Source: Ciona intestinalis (lineage: Eukaryota > Chordata > Ascidiacea > Phlebobranchia > Cionidae). From it: 64,000 nt of DNA. The translations under genes were made by a program, and so were the position numbers. The stretch is from NCBI RefSeq assembly GCF_000224145.3, contig NC_020168.2:2615171-2679170 (forward strand), in the 5' to 3' direction. Within the stretch, counting starts at the first letter, position 1, and each line of letters begins with the position of its first letter. The notes below the pieces were generated by a model that saw only the letters and a list, made by a program, of their open reading frames with translations, had not been told where the DNA came from and did not search any database. Shown piece after piece: positions 52,301-59,300 of the stretch.

Positions 52301-53201
52301 ATTTATCTGTGTGATATTCACAAAAAAATAACGTCTTTAAAAATTAATTAATTAAAATGTATTACAAATTGAGAAATGCTTTTACATTTCTTCCATTTTT
52401 TCCTTGTTTCTTTCTTTGTTTAAACATTGTTTTCATTGAACAAGGCTCGTTCTTTCACATCACCAGCAAGAGATTCAAGCCACGTACCTAACTTTGACAG
52501 AAGTCTACGTTCGTCCAGCAGAAATGGGGTCAGTTTTCATGTTCTTGTGTTTTGTGTAGCAATGCATGGTTTGTATGCATGGCTGTTTTGTGATTTCGCT
52601 TTTTCTTCATTGCATGCACTTCCTACATAGGCAACTGAGGCTGCAATTGTAGACGCAAAATCAACGGGAATTACTTCACCTGAAAAACTTGACAAAAATT
52701 ACTGGCTGCAACGAGCAGGCGAGGTAGTCATGCTTATATCAAAATTCATCTCCAAATACAATTTAAATGTTCAAAGAAAGTGTTTTCAGAATTTCGTTTT
52801 TTTGTGGGGGAGGTTCTTATCAAGGACCTGGGATTTTGGCCCATTACCCAAGCACCCGGTAGCCCATTTAAGTCTTTTATGCCACTGCTGCGCAACTTTT
52901 GTATCCAAGCATGTTTAATTTCACATTCATTGCATATAATTTGCACGAGGTGTAAAAAATAGTCGATAATGACTGTCATTACCCCACCAGCAAGTATAAA
53001 CAATGTCACCTATTCATTATATAACAAAACAGACTTAGCTGAACCATCATAGTATATGTTAGATATCATTTCATGGCTTGTTATGTTGCATGTGCATTGT
53101 AGCTGACACTACAGCTTCAACAAAGCAGTTCATATTGGTCAGACAAAGTGAAAGACCTGTCAGCACAGCTTGACGAATCAAACGCATCAATTAAGGCTTA
53201 G
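9304..53201 (+). CDS. Very long coiled-coil protein, 55 exons, host of nested FHAD1-like gene
   Basis: An ATG at 9304 opens a chain of 55 exons that can be joined with matching phases at every junction, apart from exon 18, which is cut by an N gap, to a TAG at 53199-53201. The total is 6,645 nt plus exon 18, so at least about 2,230 residues. Nearly all of it is charged heptad-type sequence rich in Glu, Lys, Gln and Leu, with no membrane segment and no catalytic motif seen. The last exons leave the coiled coil: exon 53 is Ser/Arg-rich (ARSFTSPARDSSHVPNF). Exon coordinates are given in the six block entries that follow. The N-terminus (MDHHSLSGRAVGSRKWEMQQ) was not assigned to a named family. 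By organisation it resembles large centrosomal, ciliary or acrosomal coiled-coil scaffolds, which is inference only. Intron 49 contains a whole antisense gene. Confidence 0.85.
13811..14012 (-). mobile_element. S1 SINE
   Basis: Reverse-strand copy in intron 7 with both tRNA-like head (GGTGCCATAGCACAGTAGGT when reversed) and tail region; the middle portion is shortened. Confidence 0.8.
15028..15226. mobile_element. M1 MITE (opposite orientation)
   Basis: Full-length copy in intron 9 of the long gene, with a run of ten G near its left end. Confidence 0.75.
15868..16030 (+). mobile_element. S2 SINE-like repeat
   Basis: Shares GGTGTAGTGACCAC, ACTTATTTTCTT, TACCCTGGCTTTTCG and the tail AGACAAATAAAGTTATTATT with copies at 32627-32793 and 59465-59650. 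Confidence 0.75.
16459..16508. other. Assembly gap, 50 N
   Basis: Falls in intron 12 and removes the left part of an M1 element. Confidence 1.
16509..16598. mobile_element. M1 MITE, cut by N gap
   Basis: Right half of a copy directly after the 50 N gap at 16459-16508, ending CCCCACCCTACTATA. Confidence 0.7.
16908..20386 (+). CDS. Long coiled-coil gene, exons 13-18 (exon 18 truncated by gap)
   Basis: Exons 16908-17054, 17699-17782, 18395-18553, 19412-19558, 20024-20098 and 20333 to at least 20386, all phase 0. Exons 12, 13 and 14 are 84, 147 and 84 nt, the same series as exons 8-10. Exon 18 begins LTETNIKLINNTSELKEI and then runs into 137 unknown bases, so its end and donor are unseen. Introns hold an S1 SINE, two M1 elements and a T-rich tandem repeat. 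Confidence 0.8.
17121..17444 (+). mobile_element. S1 SINE, near full length
   Basis: Head GACGCCGTGGCAAATTGGAT with tRNA-like A box and B box (GGGTTCAAGGC), body with TGTGTCCTTGGGCAAGACAC, tail GTAACATACATGG to (ATTC)4. Intron 13 of the long gene. The tRNA-like head indicates RNA polymerase III ancestry. Confidence 0.85.
18150..18344. mobile_element. M1 MITE
   Basis: Full-length copy close to consensus in intron 14 of the long gene, ending 50 nt before exon 15. Confidence 0.85.
18641..18980. repeat. T-rich tandem repeat, unit near TTTACATTTTTTCTTTCTA
   Basis: About 18 units of 18-20 bp with C/T substitutions, in intron 15 of the long gene. Long open frames (FLFTFFLSIYIF-like) across it are repeat artefacts. 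Confidence 0.85.
19591..19785. mobile_element. M1 MITE (opposite orientation)
   Basis: Full-length copy in intron 16. Confidence 0.8.
20387..20523. other. Assembly gap, 137 N
   Basis: Cuts exon 18 of the long gene after 54 known bases. Confidence 1.
20681..20842 (+). CDS. Candidate coding exon of unknown gene (possible internal first exon)
   Basis: An ATG opens 54 codons that end exactly at CAG before a GT donor (gtatat). The translation is not coiled coil: MDDSGAIETRDISK, then a TSPIKSPIKILGERNFQPF segment and a Ser/Asn-rich end. The phase 0 end fits the phase 0 start of exon 19 at 21380, so it could be an alternative first exon of the long gene. It lies just downstream of an N gap, so a misplaced contig piece is the other explanation. 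Not recognised; codon content looks coding but this is weak evidence. Confidence 0.4.
20954..21129. mobile_element. M1 MITE (opposite orientation)
   Basis: Slightly shortened copy between the candidate exon at 20681 and exon 19. Confidence 0.8.
21380..28141 (+). CDS. Long coiled-coil gene, exons 19-29
   Basis: Exons 21380-21490, 22000-22131, 22667-22813, 23423-23552, 24124-24245, 25015-25110, 25464-25639, 25784-25859, 26495-26683, 26941-27107, 28003-28141. The pairs 22/23, 25/26 and 28/29 are joined in phases 1, 2 and 2; the rest in phase 0. The two pairs 22+23 and 25+26 each sum to exactly 252 nt (84 codons, 12 heptads). Exon 25 is Gln-rich (EQQQRYQACYQQLLQQEAEV). The acceptor of exon 29 lies in the last diverged unit of a ~74 bp minisatellite. 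Confidence 0.85.
22190..22350 (+). repeat. Dispersed repeat shared with 34485-34650
   Basis: Shared order of motifs: CACAAAATGTAATGTTATCG, GTCAATGTCATTCGACAAT, CACCTGGTGGCGCTAT, CATAGAAA, GGGGTCCAAC. A weaker piece lies near 21601-21690. Confidence 0.7.
23164..23356. mobile_element. M1 MITE
   Basis: Full-length copy in intron 21, 66 nt before exon 22. Confidence 0.8.
26173..26397. mobile_element. M1 MITE (opposite orientation) with small internal expansion
   Basis: Copy in intron 26 with a duplicated AGACC-containing core (CATAGACC, ATAGACCTATATATAGACC), making it about 30 bp longer than the rest. Confidence 0.75.
27550..27999. repeat. ~74 bp minisatellite leading into exon 29
   Basis: Six imperfect units, each with AAATCCCATTACCCTTTTTC and ATTAATCAAATACTTGCATT. 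Starts of CATTACCC are at about 27647, 27722, 27797, 27870 and 27942. The last unit changes to ACTTGCATTTTCAG and becomes the acceptor of exon 29. Confidence 0.85.
28170..28440. repeat. Tandem repeat, ~90 bp units
   Basis: Three units containing TTTTATATCAGCCATTGGAC, AGTAATTTCACA and T-runs, in intron 29. Confidence 0.7.
28529..35929 (+). CDS. Long coiled-coil gene, exons 30-41
   Basis: Exons 28529-28663, 29263-29358, 29944-30027, 30569-30715, 31291-31403, 32400-32538, 33055-33210, 33320-33442, 33997-34128, 34692-34811, 35179-35261, 35797-35929. Pairs 34/35 and 40/41 join in phase 2; the rest in phase 0. Exons 34+35 again sum to 252 nt. The translation is continuous coiled coil. Exon 38 (VELDRAVRMKNEAEVRRSEL) follows a tandem repeat that carries copies of its own 3' splice-site sequence. 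Confidence 0.85.
28686..29000. repeat. Tandem duplication, ~170 bp unit
   Basis: TAGATAATTTTACTGTAAGA and ACTTTAATATAACAT-containing sequence occurs twice in intron 30. Confidence 0.75.
29505..29640 (+). repeat. P repeat
   Basis: Dispersed motif GGTCCTTGTCAAGGACCTG, then TTAGGCCAGATTTGGCCCAT-like sequence and a segment around TTTAAGTCCTTTGTG. The GGTCCTTGTCAAGGACC core is a palindrome. Shorter relatives occur near 25204, 29105, 30757, 33222 (reverse), 35070 and 41884. Confidence 0.7.
29695..29861 (-). mobile_element. S1 SINE, 5' part
   Basis: Reverse-strand fragment with the tRNA-like head and the GTGGTCACTA body motif, diverged. Intron 31. Confidence 0.7.
30252..30427. mobile_element. M1 MITE
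   Basis: Copy in intron 32 with an internal deletion; right end CCCCCCATCGTACTATA. Confidence 0.75.
31938..32060 (+). repeat. P repeat
   Basis: Well-conserved copy with the palindromic GGTCCTTGTCAAGGACC core; a 21 bp minisatellite follows immediately. Confidence 0.75.
32072..32230. repeat. 21 bp minisatellite, about 7.5 units
   Basis: Unit CCCACCACTTTTCATATTTTT, nearly perfect. The period is 7 codons so an open frame (HHFSYFS repeats) runs through, but it lies in intron 34 with no splice support. Confidence 0.9.
32627..32793 (+). mobile_element. S2 SINE-like repeat
   Basis: Copy with GGTGTAGCGACCACGCTTAT and tail GAGACAAATAAAGTTATTGG in intron 35. Confidence 0.75.
33763..33996. repeat. Tandem repeat carrying copies of the exon 38 splice acceptor
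   Basis: Imperfect units of 46-62 bp, each ending ACTAATATTCCAGGT or a variant, at about 33842, 33888, 33950 and 33996; only the last is the true acceptor of exon 38. Confidence 0.8.
34485..34650 (+). repeat. Dispersed repeat shared with 22190-22350
   Basis: Second copy of the same element, in intron 38; probably a small SINE or MITE. Confidence 0.7.
34975..35038 (-). mobile_element. S1 SINE 3' fragment
   Basis: Reverse copy of the GGCACGAGGTG / ACGACTGTCGTTTTC part; a P repeat follows directly. Confidence 0.7.
35970..36155. mobile_element. M1 MITE
   Basis: Full-length copy in intron 41, 40 nt after exon 41. Confidence 0.8.
36401..41859 (+). CDS. Long coiled-coil gene, exons 42-49, with exons 46-47 present twice
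   Basis: Exons 36401-36568, 36960-37127, 37519-37644, 38077-38202, 38669-38779, 39421-39513, then second copies at 39769-39879 and 40248-40340, then 40988-41098 and 41675-41859. All are phase 0 except the end of exon 49 (phase 2). Exons 42-45 are 168, 168, 126 and 126 nt, each a whole number of heptads. The repeated pair flanks a 50 N gap and is most likely a second haplotype kept in the assembly; one Gln-to-Arg change distinguishes the two copies of exon 47. If it were a true tandem duplication the reading frame would still stay open. Confidence 0.8.
36626..36807. mobile_element. M1 MITE
   Basis: Copy in intron 42; its right terminal C-rich run is deleted. Confidence 0.75.
37796..38064 (-). 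mobile_element. S1 SINE abutting the acceptor of exon 45
   Basis: Reverse-strand copy ending at CCCATTACCTCTG, about 12 nt before the AG of exon 45 at 38077. The SINE therefore supplies the branch-point and pyrimidine region of this intron. Confidence 0.8.
38836..38990. repeat. P repeat, rearranged
   Basis: Two P fragments in opposite orientation (TGACGCCCCAATTTTGGGG; CATCAAGGACCTCACCC then GTGAGGCCCCACAGTGCTGC). The first fragment is missing from the duplicate copy near 39920. Confidence 0.65.
39180..39352. mobile_element. M1 MITE, absent from the duplicate copy of this region
   Basis: Copy in intron 46 (opposite orientation). The matching place in the second copy (about 40176) reads ACACATAGTAATTTTAAA with no element, so filled and empty sites can be compared. 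Confidence 0.8.
39701..39750. other. Assembly gap, 50 N
   Basis: Separates the two copies of exons 46-47, at the point where one haplotype contig probably ends. Confidence 1.
39769..40340 (+). repeat. Second copy of exons 46-47 and flanks (haplotype duplicate or tandem duplication)
   Basis: From 39751 to about 40530 the sequence repeats 38652-39700, including both exons, their introns and the downstream intron. Differences are scattered substitutions and indels, and one M1 element (39180-39352) is absent from the second copy. The copies are separated only by 50 N. Confidence 0.85.
42771..47858 (-). CDS. FHAD1: FHAD1-like FHA and coiled-coil protein, complete, 10 exons, nested antisense gene
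   Basis: Exons in transcript order: 47858-47480, 47269-46933, 46396-46243, 45836-45687, 45492-45397, 45094-44896, 44653-44412, 44069-43932, 43455-43264, 42938-42771 (TGA). Phases agree throughout and give 684 residues. Residues about 1-115 are an FHA phosphothreonine-binding fold: MRGYLRSPGHMYYLD, SVGRG, VEHFHAVVEK, DMNTAYGTYVNEHRIQNG, LAPGDVVRFG. This order and the MKAYL/MRGYL start match vertebrate FHAD1. A Ser/Pro-rich linker follows, then coiled coil, then a conserved-looking block (RSRVVQAVFTAPGSTKPENS) and a basic tail. Human FHAD1 is about twice as long, so this form is short. A 3' splice acceptor (CTTCATTTCAG) lies 25 nt upstream of the ATG, compatible with a 5' UTR intron or spliced-leader trans-splicing. 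Its function is unknown beyond the likely phosphopeptide binding. Confidence 0.85.
45857..46135 (+). mobile_element. S1 SINE in FHAD1-like intron 3
   Basis: Near full-length + strand copy (antisense to the host), from GGGCGCTATGGCAAAGTGGT to the CATTCATT tail. It lies between FHAD1-like exons 4 and 3. Confidence 0.8.
47884..49253. other. Intron 49 sequence upstream of the FHAD1-like gene
   Basis: Contains the presumed promoter and 5' region of the FHAD1-like gene on the minus strand. No exon or known repeat recognised. The strand-wise start of transcription cannot be placed by eye. Confidence 0.5.
49254..49480 (+). repeat. Intron copy of the sequence that follows the long gene's stop codon
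   Basis: This segment resembles 53207-53385, including 33 identical bases at 49392-49424 and 53302-53334. The order of shorter matches (AAGTATGTACTA, AAGTTATTTAATTAAAA, TTTACATGAAAACTAT) is the same in both. Confidence 0.75.
49520..49586. repeat. Perfect 30 bp hairpin with 7 nt loop
   Basis: Bases 49520-49549 and 49557-49586 are exact reverse complements, with loop ATATATG. The stem centre is GTTAGGACCTTTAA. It lies in intron 49, upstream of exon 50. It could be a structured RNA, a palindromic insertion, or a cloning or assembly foldback. Confidence 0.8.
49749..53201 (+). CDS. Long coiled-coil gene, exons 50-55 and stop
   Basis: Exons 49749-49872, 51557-51700, 52014-52145, 52445-52528, 52631-52723, 53103-53201. 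Exon 49 ends in phase 2 at 41859 and exon 50 starts with the one base needed, so the reading frame crosses the 7.9 kb intron that holds the antisense FHAD1-like gene. Exon 50 begins NLHAANRKLSEDLNRLKLNV. Exons 53-54 are non-coiled and Ser/Pro-containing (ARSFTSPARDSS; STGITSPEKLDKNYW); exon 55 returns to coiled coil and ends DESNASIKA. A possible polyadenylation signal AATAAA is at about 53439. The agreement of phase supports one gene, but a transcript spanning the intron is not proven here. Confidence 0.75.
50284..51012. repeat. ~300 bp direct repeat across an assembly gap, inside the hAT-like element
   Basis: The block from ATGCGCCTTTCGTCAAG through ATAATAGCGATTCAC occurs at 50284-50585 and again at 50711-51012 with few changes. 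The intervening 125 N hide the true copy number or spacing. It may be a real tandem repeat of the element or an assembly artefact. Confidence 0.85.
50586..50710. other. Assembly gap, 125 N
   Basis: Lies inside the hAT-like element, between the two copies of its internal repeat. Confidence 1.
52800..52912 (+). repeat. P repeat in intron 54
   Basis: Copy with GGTTCTTATCAAGGACCTGG and CATTTAAGTCTTTTATG. Confidence 0.7.
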
Positions 53202-53206
53202 GAATT

Positions 53207-53385
53207 TTTAAGTATGTACTATCTATGATACAAATTTGGCAAAATATACAAATTTTTAGGAAGTTATTTAATTAAAATGCCTACATGTTATATATATATC
53301 CTCACTAAAAGCATTTCCACATAAGAATACATTCCTATATTTACATGAAAACTATTCTATAAGTTCGTCCTCCTATAGTAACACA
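53207..53385 (+). repeat. 3' UTR segment duplicated in intron 49
   Basis: Begins 6 nt after the stop codon of the long gene and matches 49254-49480 in direct orientation. Together the two copies bracket the last six exons. Confidence 0.75.
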
Positions 53386-54474
53386 GAAACTGAATTATAA
53401 CGACACAGATTTTTTTAGATATGGAATTTATAATTTGTAATAAACTTTAACTATGTTATCTTTATTTGGATTGTTAGATGTAGTGGTGCTTGTTTAGTTT
53501 GAGTGATTTGCCCTAGAATGTCAGTGTGTACATTAGTTGATTTTTGAGTACTAACTCGTAACGCAGAATTTATATGACCGAAAATATTAAAGTTTTTGTG
53601 TAATATCACAAAGCATAGTACTCTCACTTTGATTTAATTAGATTTTACTTATTAATTCATTTTGCATTATAACTTATAACACCTTCCATTTAAAAACTAA
53701 ATGCATGATTTAAGGCACACAGTAGTAGTAGTGGTAGAAATACTTGTAACAAAGTTTCACTTATTATAGTAATTTAAATTAGTTACTTTGTAACTGATCT
53801 ATCAAGTAAGAACTTTTATCATTCCCATGCGTAGTAAAAAATGATTTTTTGTTGTAACTTTATTTTCACTTGAAAGCTATTGAAATTAATTTGTCCTGCT
53901 TGTCTAAGATATTTATATTTTACAGTATTTTGGAGGGAACCTTTGATGCCTCAAACTATTCAAACAAAATCAACTTCAGGCTGCTTTTTAAAATCATGTT
54001 TCGAATTACTTATTTGGCTGCTACCAGTGTTGTATATTATGAAAAAAAGTATAAAAATGGTGTTTTTGTAGCAGGGTCATTTTAAAGACCGCTGTTACTT
54101 TTGTAATTTATTTGATAATTTGAAAAATATTTTTTAGCTGTTTTTTATTGGTAGATCTGCAATTTCTTCATATACTTTTTACAATTATTTTTTTACTGAT
54201 TGCACAAAATATATCAATAATATATGTATGAGAAATAAAAGTATTTTTATAACTTGTAGATATGGTTGCAGTACTGGTGACATATTTATTAAATTTTCTA
54301 CAAAAAAATATATTTTGTGATAAAATTTCAGAAATGATCTTGTGTCAGGTCTACGCCTTGCAGAAAAACGGGCACGAGTTGTAGGTGTTATACCACAGTG
54401 TTATAACGGCTATCGTTGCCAAGTAGCTTCATTATCTTGGCGCAGTAGGGCAAAGACGGTCATTATCACACGTG
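53386..54474. other. Intergenic stretch after the long gene
   Basis: 3' UTR with AATAAA near 53439 and again near 54235, AT-rich. Two short open frames near 53870-54085 have no splice or protein-family support. Nothing else recognised. Confidence 0.6.
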
Positions 54475-54546
54475 AATGTAACTTACTTTATCCTCGCGTG
54501 GCCGGAAAACGACAGTCGTTATCGCGCGGGTTTAACACCTCATGCC
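54475..54546 (-). mobile_element. S1 SINE 3' fragment
   Basis: Reverse copy of the tail region (ATGTAACTTACTTTATCCTC, GGAAAACGACAGTCGTTAT). Confidence 0.7.
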
Positions 54547-54694
54547 AGTGTGTAATGTTTCATAATCACTCGTTCCCGTTTACATTTGATATAAAATTCA
54601 AACAACAATAAGGATTTCGCTGGGTAGAAGCGATTACCGATATGTGTCTTGGGACATAAACGTACACAAGCACAATGTCTAGCCTTAAACTTGT

Positions 54695-55110
54695 CCGGCG
54701 CCGTGCCGTAGTGGTTAGCGCGCCTGCCTCTAACCCAGAGGTAATGGGTTCAAGGCTCGTCGCTGCTACCATTGTGGGCGTATGTGTCCTNNNNNNNNNN
54801 NNNNNNNNNNNNNNNNNNNNNNNNNNNNNNNNNNNNNNNNAGACACTTGCTTTACTATGTGTCCTTGAGCAAGACACTTGCTTTACCGGCGCCGTGGTTA
54901 ACGGCAATTGCTCCAACCCAGTGGTCACTAATGGGTTGTCCAAATTATCAGCCATACATATAAATGAGAAAAAAATCCCCAGATAAAATAATCATCCACA
55001 AAGTAACATACTTGGTAACTCGTAAGCTGGCGCGAGGTGTTAAACCCGTGTTATAACGACTGTCGTTTCCCGGCCACGCGAGGATAAAGTAAGTTACATT
55101 CATTCATTCA
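54695..55110 (+). mobile_element. S1 SINE, full length, interrupted by N gap
   Basis: Head CGGCGCCGTGCCGTAGTGGT, B box GGGTTCAAGGC, 50 N at 54791-54840, then a repeated GACACTTGCTTTAC motif and the complete tail ending in (ATTC)3. A short reverse head fragment follows at 55111-55154. Confidence 0.8.
54791..54840. other. Assembly gap, 50 N
   Basis: Lies inside an S1 SINE. Confidence 1.
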
Positions 55111-55566
55111 AACTCGTATCCACTAGGCTAAAAGCGCGCTAACCACGGCGCCGGTAAAAAAATCGAGTGACATTTATTTAGATAACAATTATAGAATTTT
55201 GCGACCTATCCCATATTACCCCACAGTACCATCAATTAGAAAGCGAGATTTCGGTATTTCGTTACTTGAAAATTAAGTAAGCGCTGTCTGCCTGCCTTCA
55301 TGTTTAACATTTACTTCAACTTAATACACAGTTCGCACACATAATAAACGGCCGTGACGACCGTCAATAGAATTTCGCGTGAAAGGAAAACAGTTTTGGA
55401 CATTCGATAGTTCAATTCGTATAGTAATATTTTCCTTTAGTCCAAGTTATATTATGTTGAGTTGAAATTTTTTCGTTTTGTGCGGCGTAGAAACAGGCAT
55501 CAGTTTAAACAACAGTAGACACAAATAATTATAAGATTATAGAAAATTGGGAGGCTATATATGTAT

Positions 55567-55764
55567 ATAGTAGGGTGAGGAAAGATGGGACACGTTTCGT
55601 TTTGTTTACCTGTCTCATTTGGTCGTAAACAAAAAACATTCAAAGAATTCTAAAATCGTATCCTCACGACTCCCATAGACCGTTGTTAATTGTTTAAAAG
55701 ACGATCAGGATATTCGGTTAGGCCTATTATGTACTAAAGGTGTCCCATTTTACCCCATAGTATA
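55567..55764. mobile_element. M1 MITE (opposite orientation)
   Basis: Full-length copy in the intergenic region upstream of the kinesin gene. Confidence 0.8.
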
Positions 55765-56055
55765 AATAACAGGTTTGTAGATTAATTTATTGCGTGGGTG
55801 GCTAATTGCCGTACTGGAACGTGTTTGATTTAAACACTATGTAAACCAGTTAGAACTATACTAAACCAAACAAGGTTATGACTTTTGCCCTGAGTTCAAT
55901 TACATCACTTATTACCTGTAAATGTTAATTTATTAAGTACATTGTGTTTATTTAGCCAACGCGTTATTGAGACTGTAAACATTATTAGCTTTTCTCTAGC
56001 TCTAGAAAATATATATTTGGCATTATTTGATAGCGAGTGCAGCATTATAAAGTAA

Positions 56056-56243
56056 AGTAGAGTGGGGGAAGACGGGACACCTTTAGCACATAATGTTCAA
56101 ATACGTTGATCGTGTTTCAAACAATTAACAATATGGAAGCCGTGAGGACACAGTTTTATATTTCTTTAAATGTTCTATGTTTACTACTAAATGGGGCGAG
56201 GAAATAGAATAAAAAGTGTCCCATCTTCCCCTAACATACTATA
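56056..56243. mobile_element. M1 MITE
   Basis: Full-length copy about 120 bp upstream of the kinesin start codon. Confidence 0.8.
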
Positions 56244-56366
56244 CAAGTATGTATCGTATAATTTCGTTTGTTTGGAATAAAAATATACGGGTGCCTATTT
56301 TTTGCTTGTAGGCTATGTTTTAAACAGGTCAGTGTAGAGAAATAAGGTTGTTTAATCAAAAGGGAC

Positions 56367-59300
56367 ATGTCGCATAACATAAAAGTTGCGGTCAGAGTTC
56401 GCCCATTCATATCCTTTTTATATTATCTGTTTAAAGTTATGTTGGACGTTGTGTTGGCCTACTGAAACTCACTTAACATTCGCAGTGTCAAAATTATGAC
56501 ATAAAATATTTTTAAGTTTTTAAACTAAAACGTTTCCTTTTTCCATGCTAAGATTAAGTACGCTTAGATTTATTTATTTAACACATTGTCCCCTTTATAT
56601 CAAGATGCGATGTGACTCTTCGTATTTCATTTTTGCCTTTTGTTGTTTTCTTTGCTACCTTGGTGATTCGGGGAATCCCCTACAGAGAAATATTAGTTGC
56701 CCTTCTCGCTTTCTTTTTCTTTTTTGCTTTAATCTTGTTGAGTTTGCGATGTATTTGCCCAACGTGTATTTGCCTATTCCGGGTTAAAGCAGAAAAATGT
56801 GGAGATAACTGTTTAAATGCTGGTTAGGCATCTAAGGTGTATTATTGCTTTATAACCAAAACTTATTGATATGTTAGTTTGCACGCATTAAACATAATAA
56901 ACTGTAACGTAAAAAATGCCCTGCTCAAAAAAATCTTCATAAAATAAAATCTGAGATTTTTTTACCGCCACTTATGTGTGTTTAGAACAATCAATTAATA
57001 ATGGTTAAAGTATTTAATTTTTACCGTTACAATCAAGCTCAACCTTAACTAAACTTACAATGGGCGAGAAAAATCAACAGACTCAAGCCTTGTTGTGGAT
57101 ATGGTGGAAAACACCACAATACTGAAGGATCCAGATAAAATAAAAAATGATAAAAAGTTCACTTTCGACTACTCGTACTGGTCACACGATGGCTACGAAG
57201 AGCAGGATGATGGTTACTATGCGCCAGTTGATCCTCGATATGCTGATCAAGTAAAATCTTATGTTTAAAAGTTTTTTTTTGTTATGAATGTTAATTATAT
57301 TATAATGGAGTTGATTCTGTTTGCTTTACGTGATGTTTGTAAAAAGTCTGTTAAATGAGGTTTTGTTTTCCAGAGAAAAGTGTTTGATGACCTTGGGCGT
57401 GGAGTTCTTGCAAATGCTTGGGAAGGATTCAACTGTTCGTTGTTTGCGTATGGACAAACTGGTTCAGGGAAATCATATTCCATATTTGGGTATGATAAAA
57501 ATAAAGGTGAATACCAAAAAAATTTTTTTTCAATATTTATCAAAGTTGTTGTGAAATCAATATAAAATGCTTAGTGCTGTAGCCTAGTGGTTAGAGTGCT
57601 CACATCATAGCCGTATACTAGTGTCGTCGTGTTTGCTTTTGAGCAAGACACTTAAAGTATCTTGCTTTAAACCAGTGGTTACTAATGGGTCGTCCTTATT
57701 GTCGGCTATAAAAGAAACACAAAAACAATCACCCACAAAGATACATAAATGGTAACACGAAAGCGGGCACGAGGTGTATAAAATGCCATACACATGTTTT
57801 ATTTACTAATTGCATCGCCATGTGTGGATAACTCTAATTTTTGTTTATAATTTGTTTTCAGGCATAGTTCCAGCTACATGCAAACAGTTATTTGAAGAGA
57901 TTGATCAAAAACCAACTGGACATTATCCAGTTAGTAATATTTTTAACTTGACTTCCAGTTGAACTTTACATTTATTTTCGTAACAACAAACCTATATACT
58001 TGTTAATTATTGATGGTTTAAAAACAATAATTACTTGAAAGTATGTTTGTTTTACCACCAAGGCAGTATTTATTGATTGATGCTATTGTGCAATATTATG
58101 TAACTTTTATTTGCATTTAGATTAAGTTGCATAACTGAAATGTGCTCTCGTGTTTAAAAAAAATTAACTAAGAGTTTCTCTTTCGTGCTGAAAAAAAAAT
58201 CTTCCTAAATAATAAACAATTTATTCCATATAATTGATTTCACAGACAGACATTACCATTTCAATTAATTTTATCATAAACAAACAAACTTTATATTGTA
58301 GGTCACAGTATCCATGGTTGAAATCTACAATGAAAAAGTAAAAGATTTGCTTAGTAACAAAACTGATCTAAAAATTCGAGAAAATGCCAAGACAGGATTT
58401 TATGGTAAGTCATTTTGATTGAATTTCCTCAGAAGAAAAACAAACATTTCCTGGGTTGTATTGCACAAACAACTAGACAACCCATGCCACAGGCATTTAT
58501 AGGTTGTCTAAATAGTCAGCCGTACATGAAAAAAATCCATCAAAATAATCACCTACTAAAGTACACTTGTAATAACTCGTAAGCGGGCATTTGGATTATT
58601 AAACAGAACACCCAAGTTATAATGACTGTCGTTTCCCCATCATGTAAGAATAAGTAAGCCGCTTTTTTTTATTGAACCAACTTTTATTTTTAGTTAAAGA
58701 TTTGAAAGTACAAACTGTTGTGGATTATGAAGGCATACAGCTTTATATTGATAAAGGAAATAGTAACCGCACAGTTGCAAAAACTGTGATGAACGACACA
58801 AGTTCACGTGCACATACCATCTTCACATTAACATTGGATCAAACCATGGGTGCTGAAATGAGAAAAACATCAGTTATTAACTTGGTGGATTTAGCTGGGA
58901 GGTAAGTTAAAGTTGTTTTTTAAGAACTTCTGACAGGTAAATTTAGATTTCATTGAAATAAGCATTTTGTCTACCATGCAATGAAACAAGGGTATAGATG
59001 CTCTAAATTTATTTACCGCCTTTGGGTTAACTTACGGAGTCCCTCTGTATGGTGTACAGAATATTGTTAGTTTCAACAAAATCTATGTATTTTCTTGACA
59101 AAATATCAGTTTTTGGGAAAAAATCGCCATGTTAGCAACAGCAATATAAATTTCAACCTAAATTAAAAATTGAAAAAATGTTTTATTAGTGAACGTGTGG
59201 GAAGAAATGATGTGAAAGGAAAAATATTTGATGAAGGAAAAAATATTAACCTCAGTCTTTTGACTCTTGGTAATTGCATCAACTCGATTGTAAAAAATGA

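Noticed and set aside
56545..56827. Cys/Phe-rich open frames upstream of the kinesin motor exons
   Set aside because: They lie inside the AT-AC intron and interrupt no conserved kinesin sequence; no splice support.
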